A stretch of 35,777 nucleotides of DNA from Gammaproteobacteria bacterium (GCA_002699185.1 PABG01000042.1:1-35777); one strand, 5' to 3'. Counted from the stretch's first letter, positions 17,730 through 25,679 are shown. Numbers and translations are program-made. The notes: a model not told the origin generated them from the letters alone.

Positions 17730-19187
17730 ATGACTCAGAACACCCTCTACTGGCACGACTACGAAACCTTCGGTCTGGATCCCAGGCGCGACCGCCCGGT
17801 GCAGTTCGCCGGCATCCGCACCGACGAAGAATTGAACATCATCGGCGAGCCGCTCAACATCCTCGCCCGGCCGGCACCGGACAGCCTGCCGCATCCCATC
17901 TCCTCGCTCATCACCGGCATCACCCCGCAGCAGGCGCTGGAACAGGGCCTGCCCGAGGCGGAATTCATTGCCCGCATCCTGGCCGAGCTCGCACAGCCCG
18001 GCACCTGCGGCGTGGGCTACAACTCCATGCGCTTCGACGACGAGGTCACGCGCAATACCCTCTACCGGAACCTCTACGATCCCTATGGCCGCGAATGGCA
18101 GAACGGCAATTCGCGCTGGGATCTGATCGACGTGGTGCGTGCCTGCCATGACCTGCGGCCCGAGGGGATCGTCTGGCCGCAGCGCGAGGATGCCGATCGC
18201 CCGAGTTACAGGCTGGAGGAACTCACGGTCGCCAATGGCATCGCCCATGAACAGGCGCACGATGCCCTGGCCGATGTCCATGCCACCCTGGCCATGGCAC
18301 AGCTGATCCGGGACAAACAGCCGAAGCTGTATGATTTTCTCTATCAGATGCGGCGCAAGCAGGCGGTGCTCAAGTACATCGATCTCAAGGAGATGACGCC
18401 CATCCTGCATACCTCGGGCATGTACGGCAGCGACCATGGCAACACGCGGATGGTGGTGCCACTGGCCGCTCACCCGGTGAACCGGAACAGCATCATCGTG
18501 TTCGATCTGTCACAGGATCCGGCCCTGCTGCTCGATCATGGCGTGAAGACGCTGACCGAGCGCCTGTATACCGCCAGCGAGGATCTGCCCGAGGGGGTGG
18601 AACGGCCGGCGCTCAAGCAGCTGCTGGTGAACAAGTGCCCGGTGATCGCGCCCACCTCGACCCTGACCGGCGAGGCCGCGGCACGGCTCAACATCGACAT
18701 CATGGCCTGCCGGCAGAACCGCCAGCGGCTGCTCGATGCCCGCAAGGAGATACAGCAGAAACTCGGCAAGATCTTCGAACCGCGGGAATTCGAACCCGTC
18801 ACCGATCCCGATCTGATGATCTATGCCGGCGGCTTCTTCGATGACAAGGACAAGGCCCTGATGGAGCGGGTGCATCAGACGCCGCCCGATCAGCTGAACG
18901 GCCAGGGCTGGAACTTCAGCGATGAACGTCTGGGCGAGATGCTGTTCCGCTATCGTGCCCGCAACTATCCCGAAACCCTCGGACCCGAGGACCAGGCCCG
19001 CTGGCTGGCGCATTGCCGCGCCCGTCTGCTGGAGGGCGAGGCGGGGCATCTGAGTTTTGCCGGTTTTCGCGAGGAACTGAATCAGTTGCGCGCCGAGGTG
19101 GCAGATGACGCCGGCAAGCAGGCGCTGCTCGACGAGGTGGAGGCCTTCGGTCAGGAACTCGAGCGCTTCGTTCAGGCCCGGGGCTGA
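17730..19187 (+). CDS. sbcB: Exodeoxyribonuclease I
   Basis: A 485-aa 3'-to-5' single-strand DNA exonuclease of the DEDDh group, close to E. coli ExoI (about 475 aa). The exonuclease domain starts with WHDYETFG (Asp10, Glu12). The later motifs are NSMRFDDEV around residues 95-103 and EQAHDALADVHATLAMAQL around 173-191, which supplies the remaining Asp and His. The C-terminal half holds the SH3-like and helical regions that bind SSB in E. coli. The ATG at 17730 follows AAGG by 9 nt. An open frame extends 174 bp upstream but translates to Pro/Arg-rich residues without homology, so the longer start is rejected. It works in mismatch repair and recombination; the gene is alone here. Confidence 0.95.
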   Translation: MTQNTLYWHDYETFGLDPRRDRPVQFAGIRTDEELNIIGEPLNILARPAPDSLPHPISSLITGITPQQALEQGLPEAEFIARILAELAQPGTCGVGYNSMRFDDEVTRNTLYRNLYDPYGREWQNGNSRWDLIDVVRACHDLRPEGIVWPQREDADRPSYRLEELTVANGIAHEQAHDALADVHATLAMAQLIRDKQPKLYDFLYQMRRKQAVLKYIDLKEMTPILHTSGMYGSDHGNTRMVVPLAAHPVNRNSIIVFDLSQDPALLLDHGVKTLTERLYTASEDLPEGVERPALKQLLVNKCPVIAPTSTLTGEAAARLNIDIMACRQNRQRLLDARKEIQQKLGKIFEPREFEPVTDPDLMIYAGGFFDDKDKALMERVHQTPPDQLNGQGWNFSDERLGEMLFRYRARNYPETLGPEDQARWLAHCRARLLEGEAGHLSFAGFREELNQLRAEVADDAGKQALLDEVEAFGQELERFVQARG

Positions 19188-19684
19188 ACCCGCCGATCCG
19201 CACCGGCTGCTCATAATCGTATTTCATGGGAGGGCAAAGTAAATTTAATATGCTATTTTTGATCGATTTTACCCATAGTCATCCGGCGTGGTCGCTGTTA
19301 AAATGCGCGGCTTAGTGTGGATTCCTTCGCTGATACCGGTGGGGCGGACTACACTTTTACGGATCCGGACTTTTCTGCCTGGAATGCCAGGCGGCGGCAG
19401 GCAGAGCAGCCGATCAGGAAATGAAAACAGTTATCATTCGGAGGCACTCTCTGGCCGCCGCGATGGTTCCACGGGAGGCGCGCAGCACCGCTGCAGCGTT
19501 TTCGGACAACCACCGGGTCACGGAATCGGCACGGCCGGGGCCGTCAATGCCCGCGAATGGCAACATGCAGCTGGGCCTGTAATCAGAAATACTTATGGTC
19601 CCAGAAATCTTAACTTGTTGTAATGGCGTTTAAATCCATTCACACTCCGGGCCACAGAAACATAAGCTGAGGAGACTCGAGTCC
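19188..19684. other. Long gene-free leader upstream of aprM
   Basis: About 497 bp with no convincing gene. An AT-rich block at about 19225-19275 is unusual for this GC-rich DNA and is the best place for a promoter, though no clear -35/-10 pair is seen. At 19374-19405 two mutually exclusive hairpins can form. ORFs in this stretch lack ribosome binding sites and look non-coding. The region separates sbcB from the highly expressed apr genes and probably holds their promoter and a long 5' leader. Confidence 0.5.
19374..19405 (+). promoter_or_regulatory. Alternative hairpins in the apr leader
   Basis: TCTGCCTG (19374-19381) can pair with CAGGCAGA (19398-19405). Alternatively GCCTGG (19377-19382) can pair with CCAGGC (19387-19392) around an AATG loop. 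The two structures share bases and so exclude each other. This may be a regulatory switch or chance; no U tract follows. Confidence 0.3.
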
Positions 19685-20536
19685 ATGATCGCGAACAACC
19701 CCTTCGCCGAACTTGCGCAAGCATCGGCATTTATTTCTCCTTCCATCATGCAGGGGTACGTCATCCTGATGGTCATTCTGGTTGCCGTCGGCACCATTCT
19801 TGACATGATGCACAAGAAGAGCGCCCAGTACTTCTTCGAGAACGCCAAGCGGGCTCAGAAAAGTGCCAAGCGCACCCTGAGCGGGGGCGAGAAGGCCTCG
19901 CTTGCAATGCAGACCGTCGCCAGCGAAGTCCTGACCTCTTCGGAGTTCAAGAATCCCCGCCGGCGTGCATCGCACCTGCTCACCATGTGGGGGTTCATCG
20001 TCTTTGTCGTCAGCACCGCCGTCCTGATCTTCGGCTACGCGAACTCAGCCGAGGCCGGTATCTGGCCGCTTCTGTGGCACCTGGGCGCGCTGTCTCTCGC
20101 CATCGGCGGTTACTGGTTCTGGTTCGCCATCCGCGTCGATCTCTTCTCTGAAGGTGTGAAGTGGTACAACTTCAACGGTCGCGGCGACATCTTCATCGTC
20201 GGCCTGCTCGCCACCTCGACCTTCGCGCTGCTCTGGTCCTTCACCATGGGCGCCGGCGCGATCAACACTCTGTTCTTCGTGCTGTTCATCGCAAGTTCCA
20301 CGGTCCTGTTCGGCAGCGTCTACTGGTCCAAGTTCGCGCACATGTTCTTCAAGCCTGCTGCGGCTTACCAGAAGAAGTGCATCAAGGCAGACGGTTCGCG
20401 TGAGAATCTGCCCGATGACTACGATCTGACGGATCCCGCTGTCCAGAAACGGTATCCTGATATCCCGGAATACATGGGCACCAACCCGCCCAACATGGGG
20501 CTCGGTATCAACCGCGAACCCCCTCGTCACTACTAA
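19685..20536 (+). CDS. aprM: AprM, membrane anchor of APS reductase
   Basis: A 283-aa inner-membrane protein with about five hydrophobic helices (roughly 18-38, 97-120, 124-148, 168-190 and 195-217). A cytosolic basic loop (about 45-90, rich in Lys, Arg and Ser) and a hydrophilic C-terminal tail with DLTDPAVQKRYPDIPEYMG are also visible. It lies directly upstream of aprB and aprA, the aprMBA order known from sulfur-oxidising Chromatiaceae, where AprM is thought to link the cytosolic AprBA complex to the quinone pool. AGGAG at 19670-19674 precedes the ATG by 10 nt. Electron flow from sulfite oxidation to quinone is the family role; whether AprM carries a cofactor is not visible. Confidence 0.92.
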   Translation: MIANNPFAELAQASAFISPSIMQGYVILMVILVAVGTILDMMHKKSAQYFFENAKRAQKSAKRTLSGGEKASLAMQTVASEVLTSSEFKNPRRRASHLLTMWGFIVFVVSTAVLIFGYANSAEAGIWPLLWHLGALSLAIGGYWFWFAIRVDLFSEGVKWYNFNGRGDIFIVGLLATSTFALLWSFTMGAGAINTLFFVLFIASSTVLFGSVYWSKFAHMFFKPAAAYQKKCIKADGSRENLPDDYDLTDPAVQKRYPDIPEYMGTNPPNMGLGINREPPRHY

Positions 20537-20563
20537 TTAATTTTCAAAAGTAAGGAGTCTTTA

Positions 20564-21046
20564 ATGCCAACTTTTGTATATATGACTCGTTGTGACGGTT
20601 GTGGTCATTGTGTCGATATCTGCCCGTCAGACATCATGCACATCGACAAGGTCACCCGTCGTGCCTACAACATCGAACCCAACATGTGCTGGGAGTGCTA
20701 CTCCTGCGTCAAGGCCTGCCCGCATCAGGCAATCGACGTTCGAGGCTATGCCGACTTCGCCCCGCTGGGTCACTCTGTCCGCGTGAAGCGTGACGAGGAG
20801 AAGGGCGTTATCGCCTGGCGCATCAAGTTCCGCAACGGCCAGAAGGACATCGATCTGCTGGCGCCCATCACGACCAAGCCCTGGGGTACCTGTATCCCTC
20901 AGCTTGCCGATGTGTCGGCGCCTACACAGGAGCAGCGTGACAGCCAGCTGCTGTTCAACGAACCCAAATACATACGGCTCGATGATGGTGATATACACAC
21001 CCTCAAGTCAAATGGCCTGAAAATGAAAGCAGGGGTGTACTACTGA
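20564..21046 (+). CDS. aprB: Adenylylsulfate reductase subunit beta
   Basis: A 160-aa cytosolic iron-sulfur subunit. Two [4Fe-4S] sites are visible: C10DGC13GHC16VDIC20P and C42WEC45YSC48VKAC52P. A C-terminal tail of about 100 residues follows, which in AprB wraps around the alpha subunit. It transfers electrons between the AprA flavin and the membrane partner. AAGGAG lies 6 nt before the ATG. The TGA stop overlaps the ATG of aprA by one base, indicating translational coupling. The aprM stop is 27 bp upstream. Confidence 0.97.
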   Translation: MPTFVYMTRCDGCGHCVDICPSDIMHIDKVTRRAYNIEPNMCWECYSCVKACPHQAIDVRGYADFAPLGHSVRVKRDEEKGVIAWRIKFRNGQKDIDLLAPITTKPWGTCIPQLADVSAPTQEQRDSQLLFNEPKYIRLDDGDIHTLKSNGLKMKAGVYY

Positions 21047-22914
21047 TGGCTTACGAAACAATCGTTGAAGACAATATCGATATCCTGGTCTGCGGTGCAG
21101 GCCTCGGTGGTACCGGTGCTGCATGGGAAGCCAGGTACTGGGGACAGAACAAGAAGATCGTCATCGCCGAGAAGGCGAACATCGATCGTTCCGGTGCTGT
21201 GGCGCAGGGGCTGTACGCCATCAACTGCTACATGGGAACCCGCTTCGGCGAGAACAATCCGGAAGATCACGTCCGCTATGCGCGCATCGACCTGATGGGC
21301 ATGGTGCGTGAGGATCTGCTGTTCGACATGGCGCGTCACGTGGACTCTGCCGTGCACCAGTTCGAAGAGTGGGGTCTGCCCCTGATGCGCGACCCCAAGA
21401 CCGGTGCCTATCAGCGTGAAGGCCGCTGGCAGATCATGATTCACGGTGAGTCCTACAAGCCGATCGTCGCGGAAGCCGCGAAGAAGTCGGCGGACAAGGT
21501 GTTCAACCGTATCTGCGTCACCCATCTGCTGATGGATGAATCCAAGGAGAACCGCGTCGCCGGTGCTGTCGGATTCAACGTGCGCACCGGTAACTACCAC
21601 GTGTTCAAGTCCAAGACCGTTATCGTCGCCGCCGGCGGTGCCTCCAACATCTACAAGCCGCGTTCAGTGGGTGAGGGTGCCGGTCGTGTCTGGTACGCCC
21701 CCTGGTCCTCGGGTTCGGCCTACGGCCTGCTGATCGGTGCCGGCGCCAAGATGACCCAGATGGAGAACCGCATCGTACTGGCCCGCTTCAAGGACGGTTA
21801 CGGTCCGGTGGGTGCCTACTTCCTGCACCTCAAGACCTACACCCAGAACTGCCTGGGCGAAGAGTACGAATCCAAGTGGTGGCCGCAGCTGCAGGAGATG
21901 GTGGGCAAGGAATACCTGGATCCGGAAGCGTCTCACCGGACCCACCGCCCCATCCCGACCTGCCTGCGTAACCATGCGCTGATCAGTGAGGTCAACGCCG
22001 GTCGCGGTCCGATTCACATGGTGACCATGGAAGCCTTCCAGGACCCGCATCTGGAAGAGATCGGCTGGCACAACTTCCTGGGCATGACCGTGGGTCAGGC
22101 CGTGCTGTGGGCGGCCACCGACGTGGATCCGAAGAACGAGAACCCCGAACTGACGACCTCCGAGCCCTATGTCATGGGTTCGCATGCTACGGGCTGCGGC
22201 GCCTGGTGCTCCGGTCCGGAAGATGTGTCTCCGCCGGAGTATTTCTGGGGCTACAACCGCATGACCACGGTCGAAGGTCTGTTCGGTGCCGGTGACGCCG
22301 TCGGCGGTACTCCGCACGCGTTCTCCTCGGGCTCCTTCACCGAAGGTCGTCTCGCCGCCAAGGCGGCCTGCAGGTACATCGACGACGGTAAGGCTGAAGG
22401 TATCGTCGTGTCCGAGAAGCAGATCGAGGATCGCAGGAAAGAGATCTACAAGCCCATGGAGCATTACCGTATCTACCGCAACGAGATCACCGCGGGTACG
22501 GTCAATCCCAACTACATCAACCCGCGTCAGGGCCTGGATCGCCTGCAGAAGCTGATGGATGAGTATGCCGGTGGTGTGACGGTCAACTACATGACCAACG
22601 AGAAGCTGCTGCACATCGGTCTCAAGAAGCTCAAGATTCTGGAAGAGGATCTTGAGAAGATCGCTGCAGAGGACATTCACGAGCTTCTGCGTGCATGGGA
22701 GCTGAAGCATCGTCTCCTTACCTCCGAGGCCGTCATGCAGCACACCCTGTTCCGTAAGGAAACCCGCTGGCCCGGTTACTACTACCGCGGCGACGCACTC
22801 AAGGTGGATGACGAGAACTGGCACGTGCTGACCGTTTCCCGTCGCGATCCGAAGACCGGGGAATACACCATGGAGAAGGCGCCTTGTTATCACCTGGTGG
22901 GTGAGGACGAGTAG
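21046..22914 (+). CDS. aprA: Adenylylsulfate reductase subunit alpha
   Basis: A 622-aa cytosolic flavoprotein that interconverts APS and sulfite plus AMP. In a sulfur oxidiser it runs from sulfite to APS. The FAD site starts with DILVCGAGLGGTGAAWEA (about 12-29), and typical AprA blocks follow, such as RSGAVAQGLYAINCYMG, VGEGAGRVWYAPWSSGSAYG and GAGDAVGGTPHAFSSGSFTEGR (each within the N-terminal 430 residues). Length matches the family (about 620-660). It is coupled to aprB and followed by a hairpin and a strong terminator. sat (ATP sulfurylase), which often accompanies aprMBA, is not in the window; the next step to sulfate must be encoded elsewhere. Confidence 0.97.
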   Translation: MAYETIVEDNIDILVCGAGLGGTGAAWEARYWGQNKKIVIAEKANIDRSGAVAQGLYAINCYMGTRFGENNPEDHVRYARIDLMGMVREDLLFDMARHVDSAVHQFEEWGLPLMRDPKTGAYQREGRWQIMIHGESYKPIVAEAAKKSADKVFNRICVTHLLMDESKENRVAGAVGFNVRTGNYHVFKSKTVIVAAGGASNIYKPRSVGEGAGRVWYAPWSSGSAYGLLIGAGAKMTQMENRIVLARFKDGYGPVGAYFLHLKTYTQNCLGEEYESKWWPQLQEMVGKEYLDPEASHRTHRPIPTCLRNHALISEVNAGRGPIHMVTMEAFQDPHLEEIGWHNFLGMTVGQAVLWAATDVDPKNENPELTTSEPYVMGSHATGCGAWCSGPEDVSPPEYFWGYNRMTTVEGLFGAGDAVGGTPHAFSSGSFTEGRLAAKAACRYIDDGKAEGIVVSEKQIEDRRKEIYKPMEHYRIYRNEITAGTVNPNYINPRQGLDRLQKLMDEYAGGVTVNYMTNEKLLHIGLKKLKILEEDLEKIAAEDIHELLRAWELKHRLLTSEAVMQHTLFRKETRWPGYYYRGDALKVDDENWHVLTVSRRDPKTGEYTMEKAPCYHLVGEDE

Positions 22915-22939
22915 CCAGGATCCCGACAGGGATGTAATG

Positions 22940-22972
22940 CGAGGGATCTCTGCGAAATGTGGAGATCCCTCG
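22940..22972 (+). terminator. Hairpin after aprA
   Basis: A perfect 11-bp stem (CGAGGGATCTC at 22940-22950, GAGATCCCTCG at 22962-22972) with an 11-nt loop starts 26 bp past the aprA stop codon. Only a weak CTTTC follows, so it may be a 3'-end stabiliser placed ahead of the stronger terminator downstream. Confidence 0.65.
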
Positions 22973-22990
22973 GCTTTCTGGCCAGACCTG

Positions 22991-23018
22991 AAAAGATCAA
23001 CAGCTGTTGATCTTTTTT
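22991..23018 (+). terminator. Strong palindromic rho-independent terminator
   Basis: AAAAGATCAACAG (22991-23003) is followed directly by its complement CTGTTGATCTTTT (23004-23016) and more T residues to 23018. This is a textbook terminator and would end the aprMBA transcript, implying that the next gene has its own promoter or depends on readthrough. Confidence 0.88.
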
Positions 23019-23056
23019 CGTTTACGGTGAAAACGATATATTGACTCGGTGGACAG

Positions 23057-23449
23057 ATGAATATGACGACTGAAGCATCCACAGAAGGACAGGACTTCAA
23101 AAACATCCTGGACCATACCGACGAGGAACTGCAGGCGATAGCTCATCCCATGTGGGAGGAGCTCATCGAGTATTCGAACAAGGGGCAGTACGGTAAATTC
23201 ATCAAGAAGTTTTCCTACAACCTGCTGTTCGGCCTGAACGAGGTTGAGGTGGGCAAGCAGTTCGCCAAGAGTGAACTGACGCGCAGCCTGGACCCGAACT
23301 ATGACTTCCTCGGCTTTATCCGCCGCGGTGAGCATGTCACATGCCTGTACCGCGTCAGAAGCACCAAGAAGGAAGGTGAGTGGCTGGGTCGTATGGTGCT
23401 CGGCTACGAGGACGGTGAAGTCAGGATCTTCGGCGCCTCCATCTTCTAG
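23057..23449 (+). CDS. Uncharacterised 130-aa protein downstream of aprA
   Basis: I do not recognise this family with confidence. It is a soluble alpha/beta protein without signal peptide or Cys-rich motifs (one Cys). It begins with an acidic helical part (DHTDEELQAIAHPMWEELIEY) and ends with beta-rich FIRRGEHVTCLYRV and GRMVLGYEDGEVRIFGASIF. The overall size and order suggest an NTF2/SnoaL-like fold, which is a guess. GGTGG lies a few bases before the ATG. A second ATG sits two codons later. It follows the apr terminator by about 40 bp and is 27 bp upstream of a SlyD-like gene, so the two probably form an operon with a role near APS reductase. Confidence 0.85.
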   Translation: MNMTTEASTEGQDFKNILDHTDEELQAIAHPMWEELIEYSNKGQYGKFIKKFSYNLLFGLNEVEVGKQFAKSELTRSLDPNYDFLGFIRRGEHVTCLYRVRSTKKEGEWLGRMVLGYEDGEVRIFGASIF

Positions 23450-23476
23450 AACACTACCAGCTTTATCGAGATAATC

Positions 23477-24001
23477 ATGACCGAGAACAGCAAGGACATC
23501 ATCACGGACGGTAAATACGTCGAACTGAAATACAAGGTCATCGACGTCAAGACCGACAGTGTTTTAACCGAAATCGAGTACCCTCTGGGTTACGTGCAGG
23601 GCGTCAATGAGGTGCTGGCCCCTGCGGTCATGCAGCAGCTTGAAGGCAGGGCGGCCGGCGAGACGATCGAAGTGCCGATCGACTGCAATCAGCTCTACGG
23701 ACCCAGGGATGAATCCCTGGTCATCACCGAAAACATCAATAACGTGCCTGAGGAGTACCGCGAAGTCGGTACGGCAATCCTGATGGAGAATGACAGGGGG
23801 CAGACCAAAAGCTTCCTGGTGACGCGTATTGCCGGTGATTATATTACCATCGATGGCAACAATCCCCTGTGCGGCCGGCAGGTGATATTCAAGCTTGAGA
23901 TTCTGATGGTCCGCGATGCCACTGAGGAAGAGATCGAGTTCGGCGGCAAGGTGGAAAAGGGTCCGGATCTGGCTGGAGCCGGCAAGCAGGTACCGATCTG
24001 A
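23477..24001 (+). CDS. SlyD-like FKBP-type peptidyl-prolyl isomerase
   Basis: A 174-aa cytosolic FKBP-like protein. The SlyD pattern is visible in YPLGYVQGVNEVLAPAVMQQLEGRAAGE (split over about 35-62), then YGPRDESLVI, and the late block TIDGNNPLCGRQVIFKLEIL (about 122-141), which corresponds to the VDGNHPLAG part of SlyD. It lacks the long His/Cys-rich metal tail of E. coli SlyD and ends soon after the domain. Such proteins help proline isomerisation and folding. Placement behind aprMBA and an unknown 130-aa gene suggests a dedicated folding or assembly helper, which is inference. Confidence 0.85.
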   Translation: MTENSKDIITDGKYVELKYKVIDVKTDSVLTEIEYPLGYVQGVNEVLAPAVMQQLEGRAAGETIEVPIDCNQLYGPRDESLVITENINNVPEEYREVGTAILMENDRGQTKSFLVTRIAGDYITIDGNNPLCGRQVIFKLEILMVRDATEEEIEFGGKVEKGPDLAGAGKQVPI

Positions 24002-24056
24002 GGTCGCTTACGGCAGCCTGAGCGGTTGTCGCCGGAAAGTCGTGGACGGGATGAAG

Positions 24057-24106
24057 TGAAAAACGAGAGGCCGCGCGCCCGTACCGGGTCGCGCGGCACT
24101 TCGTTT
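24057..24106. terminator. Convergent hairpin between the FKBP gene and the 53-aa ORF
   Basis: AAACGA near 24061 pairs with TCGTTT at 24101-24106, and an inner GGCCGCGCG pairs with CGCGCGG around a loop. Flanking A and T runs make it usable on both strands. It lies between the FKBP stop (24001) and the TGA of the convergent small gene (24106-24108). Confidence 0.55.
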
Positions 24107-24267
24107 CAGGGGCGCTTCGGGGTCTGGTATTCCTGCTCTTTCTGGAACGATTCCCAGATGGTGTCGTAGCCCACGTAACCCTTTTCGTTCGGCTCTTTCT
24201 GACGGGTGGTCACGAAGCGGGCCTTGCCCTCGGGAACCTTCGGCCTGGTCTTGGGTGCATCACTCAT
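24106..24267 (-). CDS. Small 53-aa hydrophilic protein
   Basis: An ORF of 53 codons, unrecognised. It starts MSDAPKTRPKVPEGKARF and ends YQTPKRP. It is charged, Pro/Lys/Glu-rich, with no Cys and no membrane segment. A strong GGAGGT sits about 6 nt before the ATG on the minus strand, which is the main support for it being real. Codon use is GC-rich at third positions like its neighbours. It is convergent with the SlyD-like gene. No function can be assigned; similarity searching in sulfur oxidisers would be the test. Confidence 0.7.
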   Translation of the reverse strand: MSDAPKTRPKVPEGKARFVTTRQKEPNEKGYVGYDTIWESFQKEQEYQTPKRP

Positions 24268-24381
24268 AATCTACCTCCACTAAGCAGTAAAAACGGCTGG
24301 CTCGAAAATACAACCGGCGCCAGCCCCTCCCACATGACTGACTGTCCGGGCAGTGCCACGGAATTCCGGCGCACTCATCGT

Positions 24382-24403
24382 TATAATTCTACCTTAGTAG
24401 GTA
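24382..24403 (+). promoter_or_regulatory. -10 box and adjoining dyad
   Basis: TATAAT at 24382-24387 is followed after 2 bp by TACCT-TAGT-AGGTA (24390-24403), a dyad located at the expected transcription start. The -35 region is poor, so control by a regulator at this dyad is possible. Confidence 0.4.
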
Positions 24404-24481
24404 TCGTTTGCCAATCGCTATGGTGTCCGGACTGCTTCCGTGCCAACCACCACCTGCAGGCAGCGCTCTGCAATGCAGATG

Positions 24482-24507
24482 CCCCCCGGCAATAAGTTGC
24501 CGGGGGG
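24482..24507 (+). promoter_or_regulatory. Stable leader hairpin
   Basis: CCCCCCGGCAA (24482-24492) pairs perfectly with TTGCCGGGGGG (24497-24507) around a TAAG loop. No U tract follows, so it is more likely an RNA structure than a terminator. Confidence 0.5.
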
Positions 24508-24565
24508 GTATGCGTTGGCCGCCCGCAAATGGTGAAACGCGGACCAGCACTGTCCATTTCGATGA

Positions 24566-24591
24566 AGCCCGGTCGCCAGGGCTGTTTTTTT
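24566..24591 (+). terminator. Terminator-like hairpin inside the leader
   Basis: AGCCC (24566-24570) pairs with GGGCT (24579-24583) and is followed by G and seven T residues (24585-24591). The stem is short. Lying about 65 bp upstream of the start codon, it could attenuate transcription into the gene. Confidence 0.35.
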
Positions 24592-24657
24592 CACAATATT
24601 GGCACATCCATTGCTTTGCTCCTTGCAACAACAACAACGCGAGGGACCACGACTGTG

Positions 24658-25425
24658 ATGATGCTGAATGGGATAGACGCCGCGAGTTCCGCCTACGCCA
24701 CCGCCAGACCGTCTCAGGCCGGACAGTCCCGGCCTGAATCGGTTATGCGTTCCACCACGGACAGTGTGCAGTTCTCTGAGGAGGCGTTGCGACTCATGAG
24801 GGCACAGCGGGCCAGCGAGGCGGAGATCTCGCAATTCGCCGGGATCATTCAGCGCGCGCATGAGGAAGGGGGCTATGCCGATCCCAAGGCCTTTCTGAAT
24901 CAATTGAATCCGGATGAAATGGAGGTGGTCCGCAAGGCGCATGGCCTGGCCCGGAGCATCGATGTCGGCGCCCTGGATTTCGAGGGCGCTCACAATCTCC
25001 TGCTACCGCACGATGAGGCCCGTGATCTCAACAATGACGGCCTGCTCAGTATCGGCGCCGGCCGCACAATCACCTTCCCACCTCCCAATGCACCGGCTTC
25101 AGTAAAGCAGGCCTGGGAGGATGCCACCGCCGGTATGGATGAGCGCGACCGGTGGCTGTATGAGGCTCGGATGTTTTCCAGTCAGCATATTGCCAACATC
25201 CATCGCAACGCTGACGGAAGCATTACGGTCACGGAACCGGGTACCTCCGGCTATCGCAATCCTTTCGCCGAACCCGGGTTTTCCTACCAGACGCTGGTGA
25301 AGGCGCATCTGGAGAGTATCGAGTACGCCCGCGAGAAAGGATGGATCGATGAGGCGCAGTACTATAAGGACAAGGCTTTTCTGAGCGGCTTCGGTGAGGC
25401 CCTCCGCCAGCAGGGGGCGGTATAA
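24658..25425 (+). CDS. Uncharacterised 255-aa protein with an EF-hand-like loop
   Basis: Not recognised. The protein is soluble and Ala/Glu-rich. After a Ser/Ala/Gln-rich N-terminus it has a helical part with VQFSEEALRLMRAQRASEAEIS. DLNNDGLLSIG, which resembles a calcium-binding EF-hand or dockerin loop, lies in the middle. The C-terminal half is rich in Trp, Tyr and Glu and has no membrane segment or signal peptide. Upstream in-frame ATGs from 24529 would add a low-complexity, Thr-rich leader and lack a ribosome binding site; GAGGG at 24641-24645 supports a start at 24658. A good terminator follows. It is a single-gene unit between the apr block and the accessory region. Confidence 0.75.
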   Translation: MMLNGIDAASSAYATARPSQAGQSRPESVMRSTTDSVQFSEEALRLMRAQRASEAEISQFAGIIQRAHEEGGYADPKAFLNQLNPDEMEVVRKAHGLARSIDVGALDFEGAHNLLLPHDEARDLNNDGLLSIGAGRTITFPPPNAPASVKQAWEDATAGMDERDRWLYEARMFSSQHIANIHRNADGSITVTEPGTSGYRNPFAEPGFSYQTLVKAHLESIEYAREKGWIDEAQYYKDKAFLSGFGEALRQQGAV

Positions 25426-25453
25426 AGAGCAGCGGACAGTGCCATGGAATGCA

Positions 25454-25482
25454 AAAGGGCCACCCTTTCGGGTGGCCCTTTC
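25454..25482 (+). terminator. Rho-independent terminator after the 255-aa gene
   Basis: AAAGGGCCACCC (25454-25465) pairs with GGGTGGCCCTTT (25470-25481) around a TTTC loop, a perfect 12-bp stem. A runs on the left and T residues on the right make it usable in both directions. Confidence 0.85.
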
Positions 25483-25679
25483 GGATTGGTGGTGGGATGG
25501 TACCCCGCACCAAACGACTATTGAAAGTACGGAATCGAAGCGCTGCGGGTTGCTGCGAACCAGTGCGAACCGGAGCGAAAAGCCTGCCGGTACGCCCGTC
25601 GGCAGCGGACGATCAAACAGGTTTTTCGGACTGATTGGTAGTCGGAATACGGACTCAACCTCGTCTGCTTTCCGTGGCC

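Larger units (their letters stand above)
24268..24657. other. Structured 390-bp gene-free region before the 255-aa gene
   Basis: No gene is visible. It contains a perfect TATAAT at 24382-24387 and a TACCT/AGGTA dyad at 24390-24403 just downstream of it. An 11-bp GC-rich hairpin lies at 24482-24507, and a weak hairpin followed by seven T residues at 24566-24591. Together these look like the promoter and leader of the next gene. Confidence 0.5.

Noticed and set aside
19463-19582. 39-aa ORF in the apr leader (ATG at 19463)
   Set aside because: The nearest GGAGG is more than 15 nt upstream and the composition is not protein-like. Not strong enough to call, although a leader peptide is not excluded.
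19288-19623. 111-aa ORF in the apr leader
   Set aside because: Basic, Gly/Arg-rich sequence without a ribosome binding site or motifs; overlaps candidate leader hairpins.
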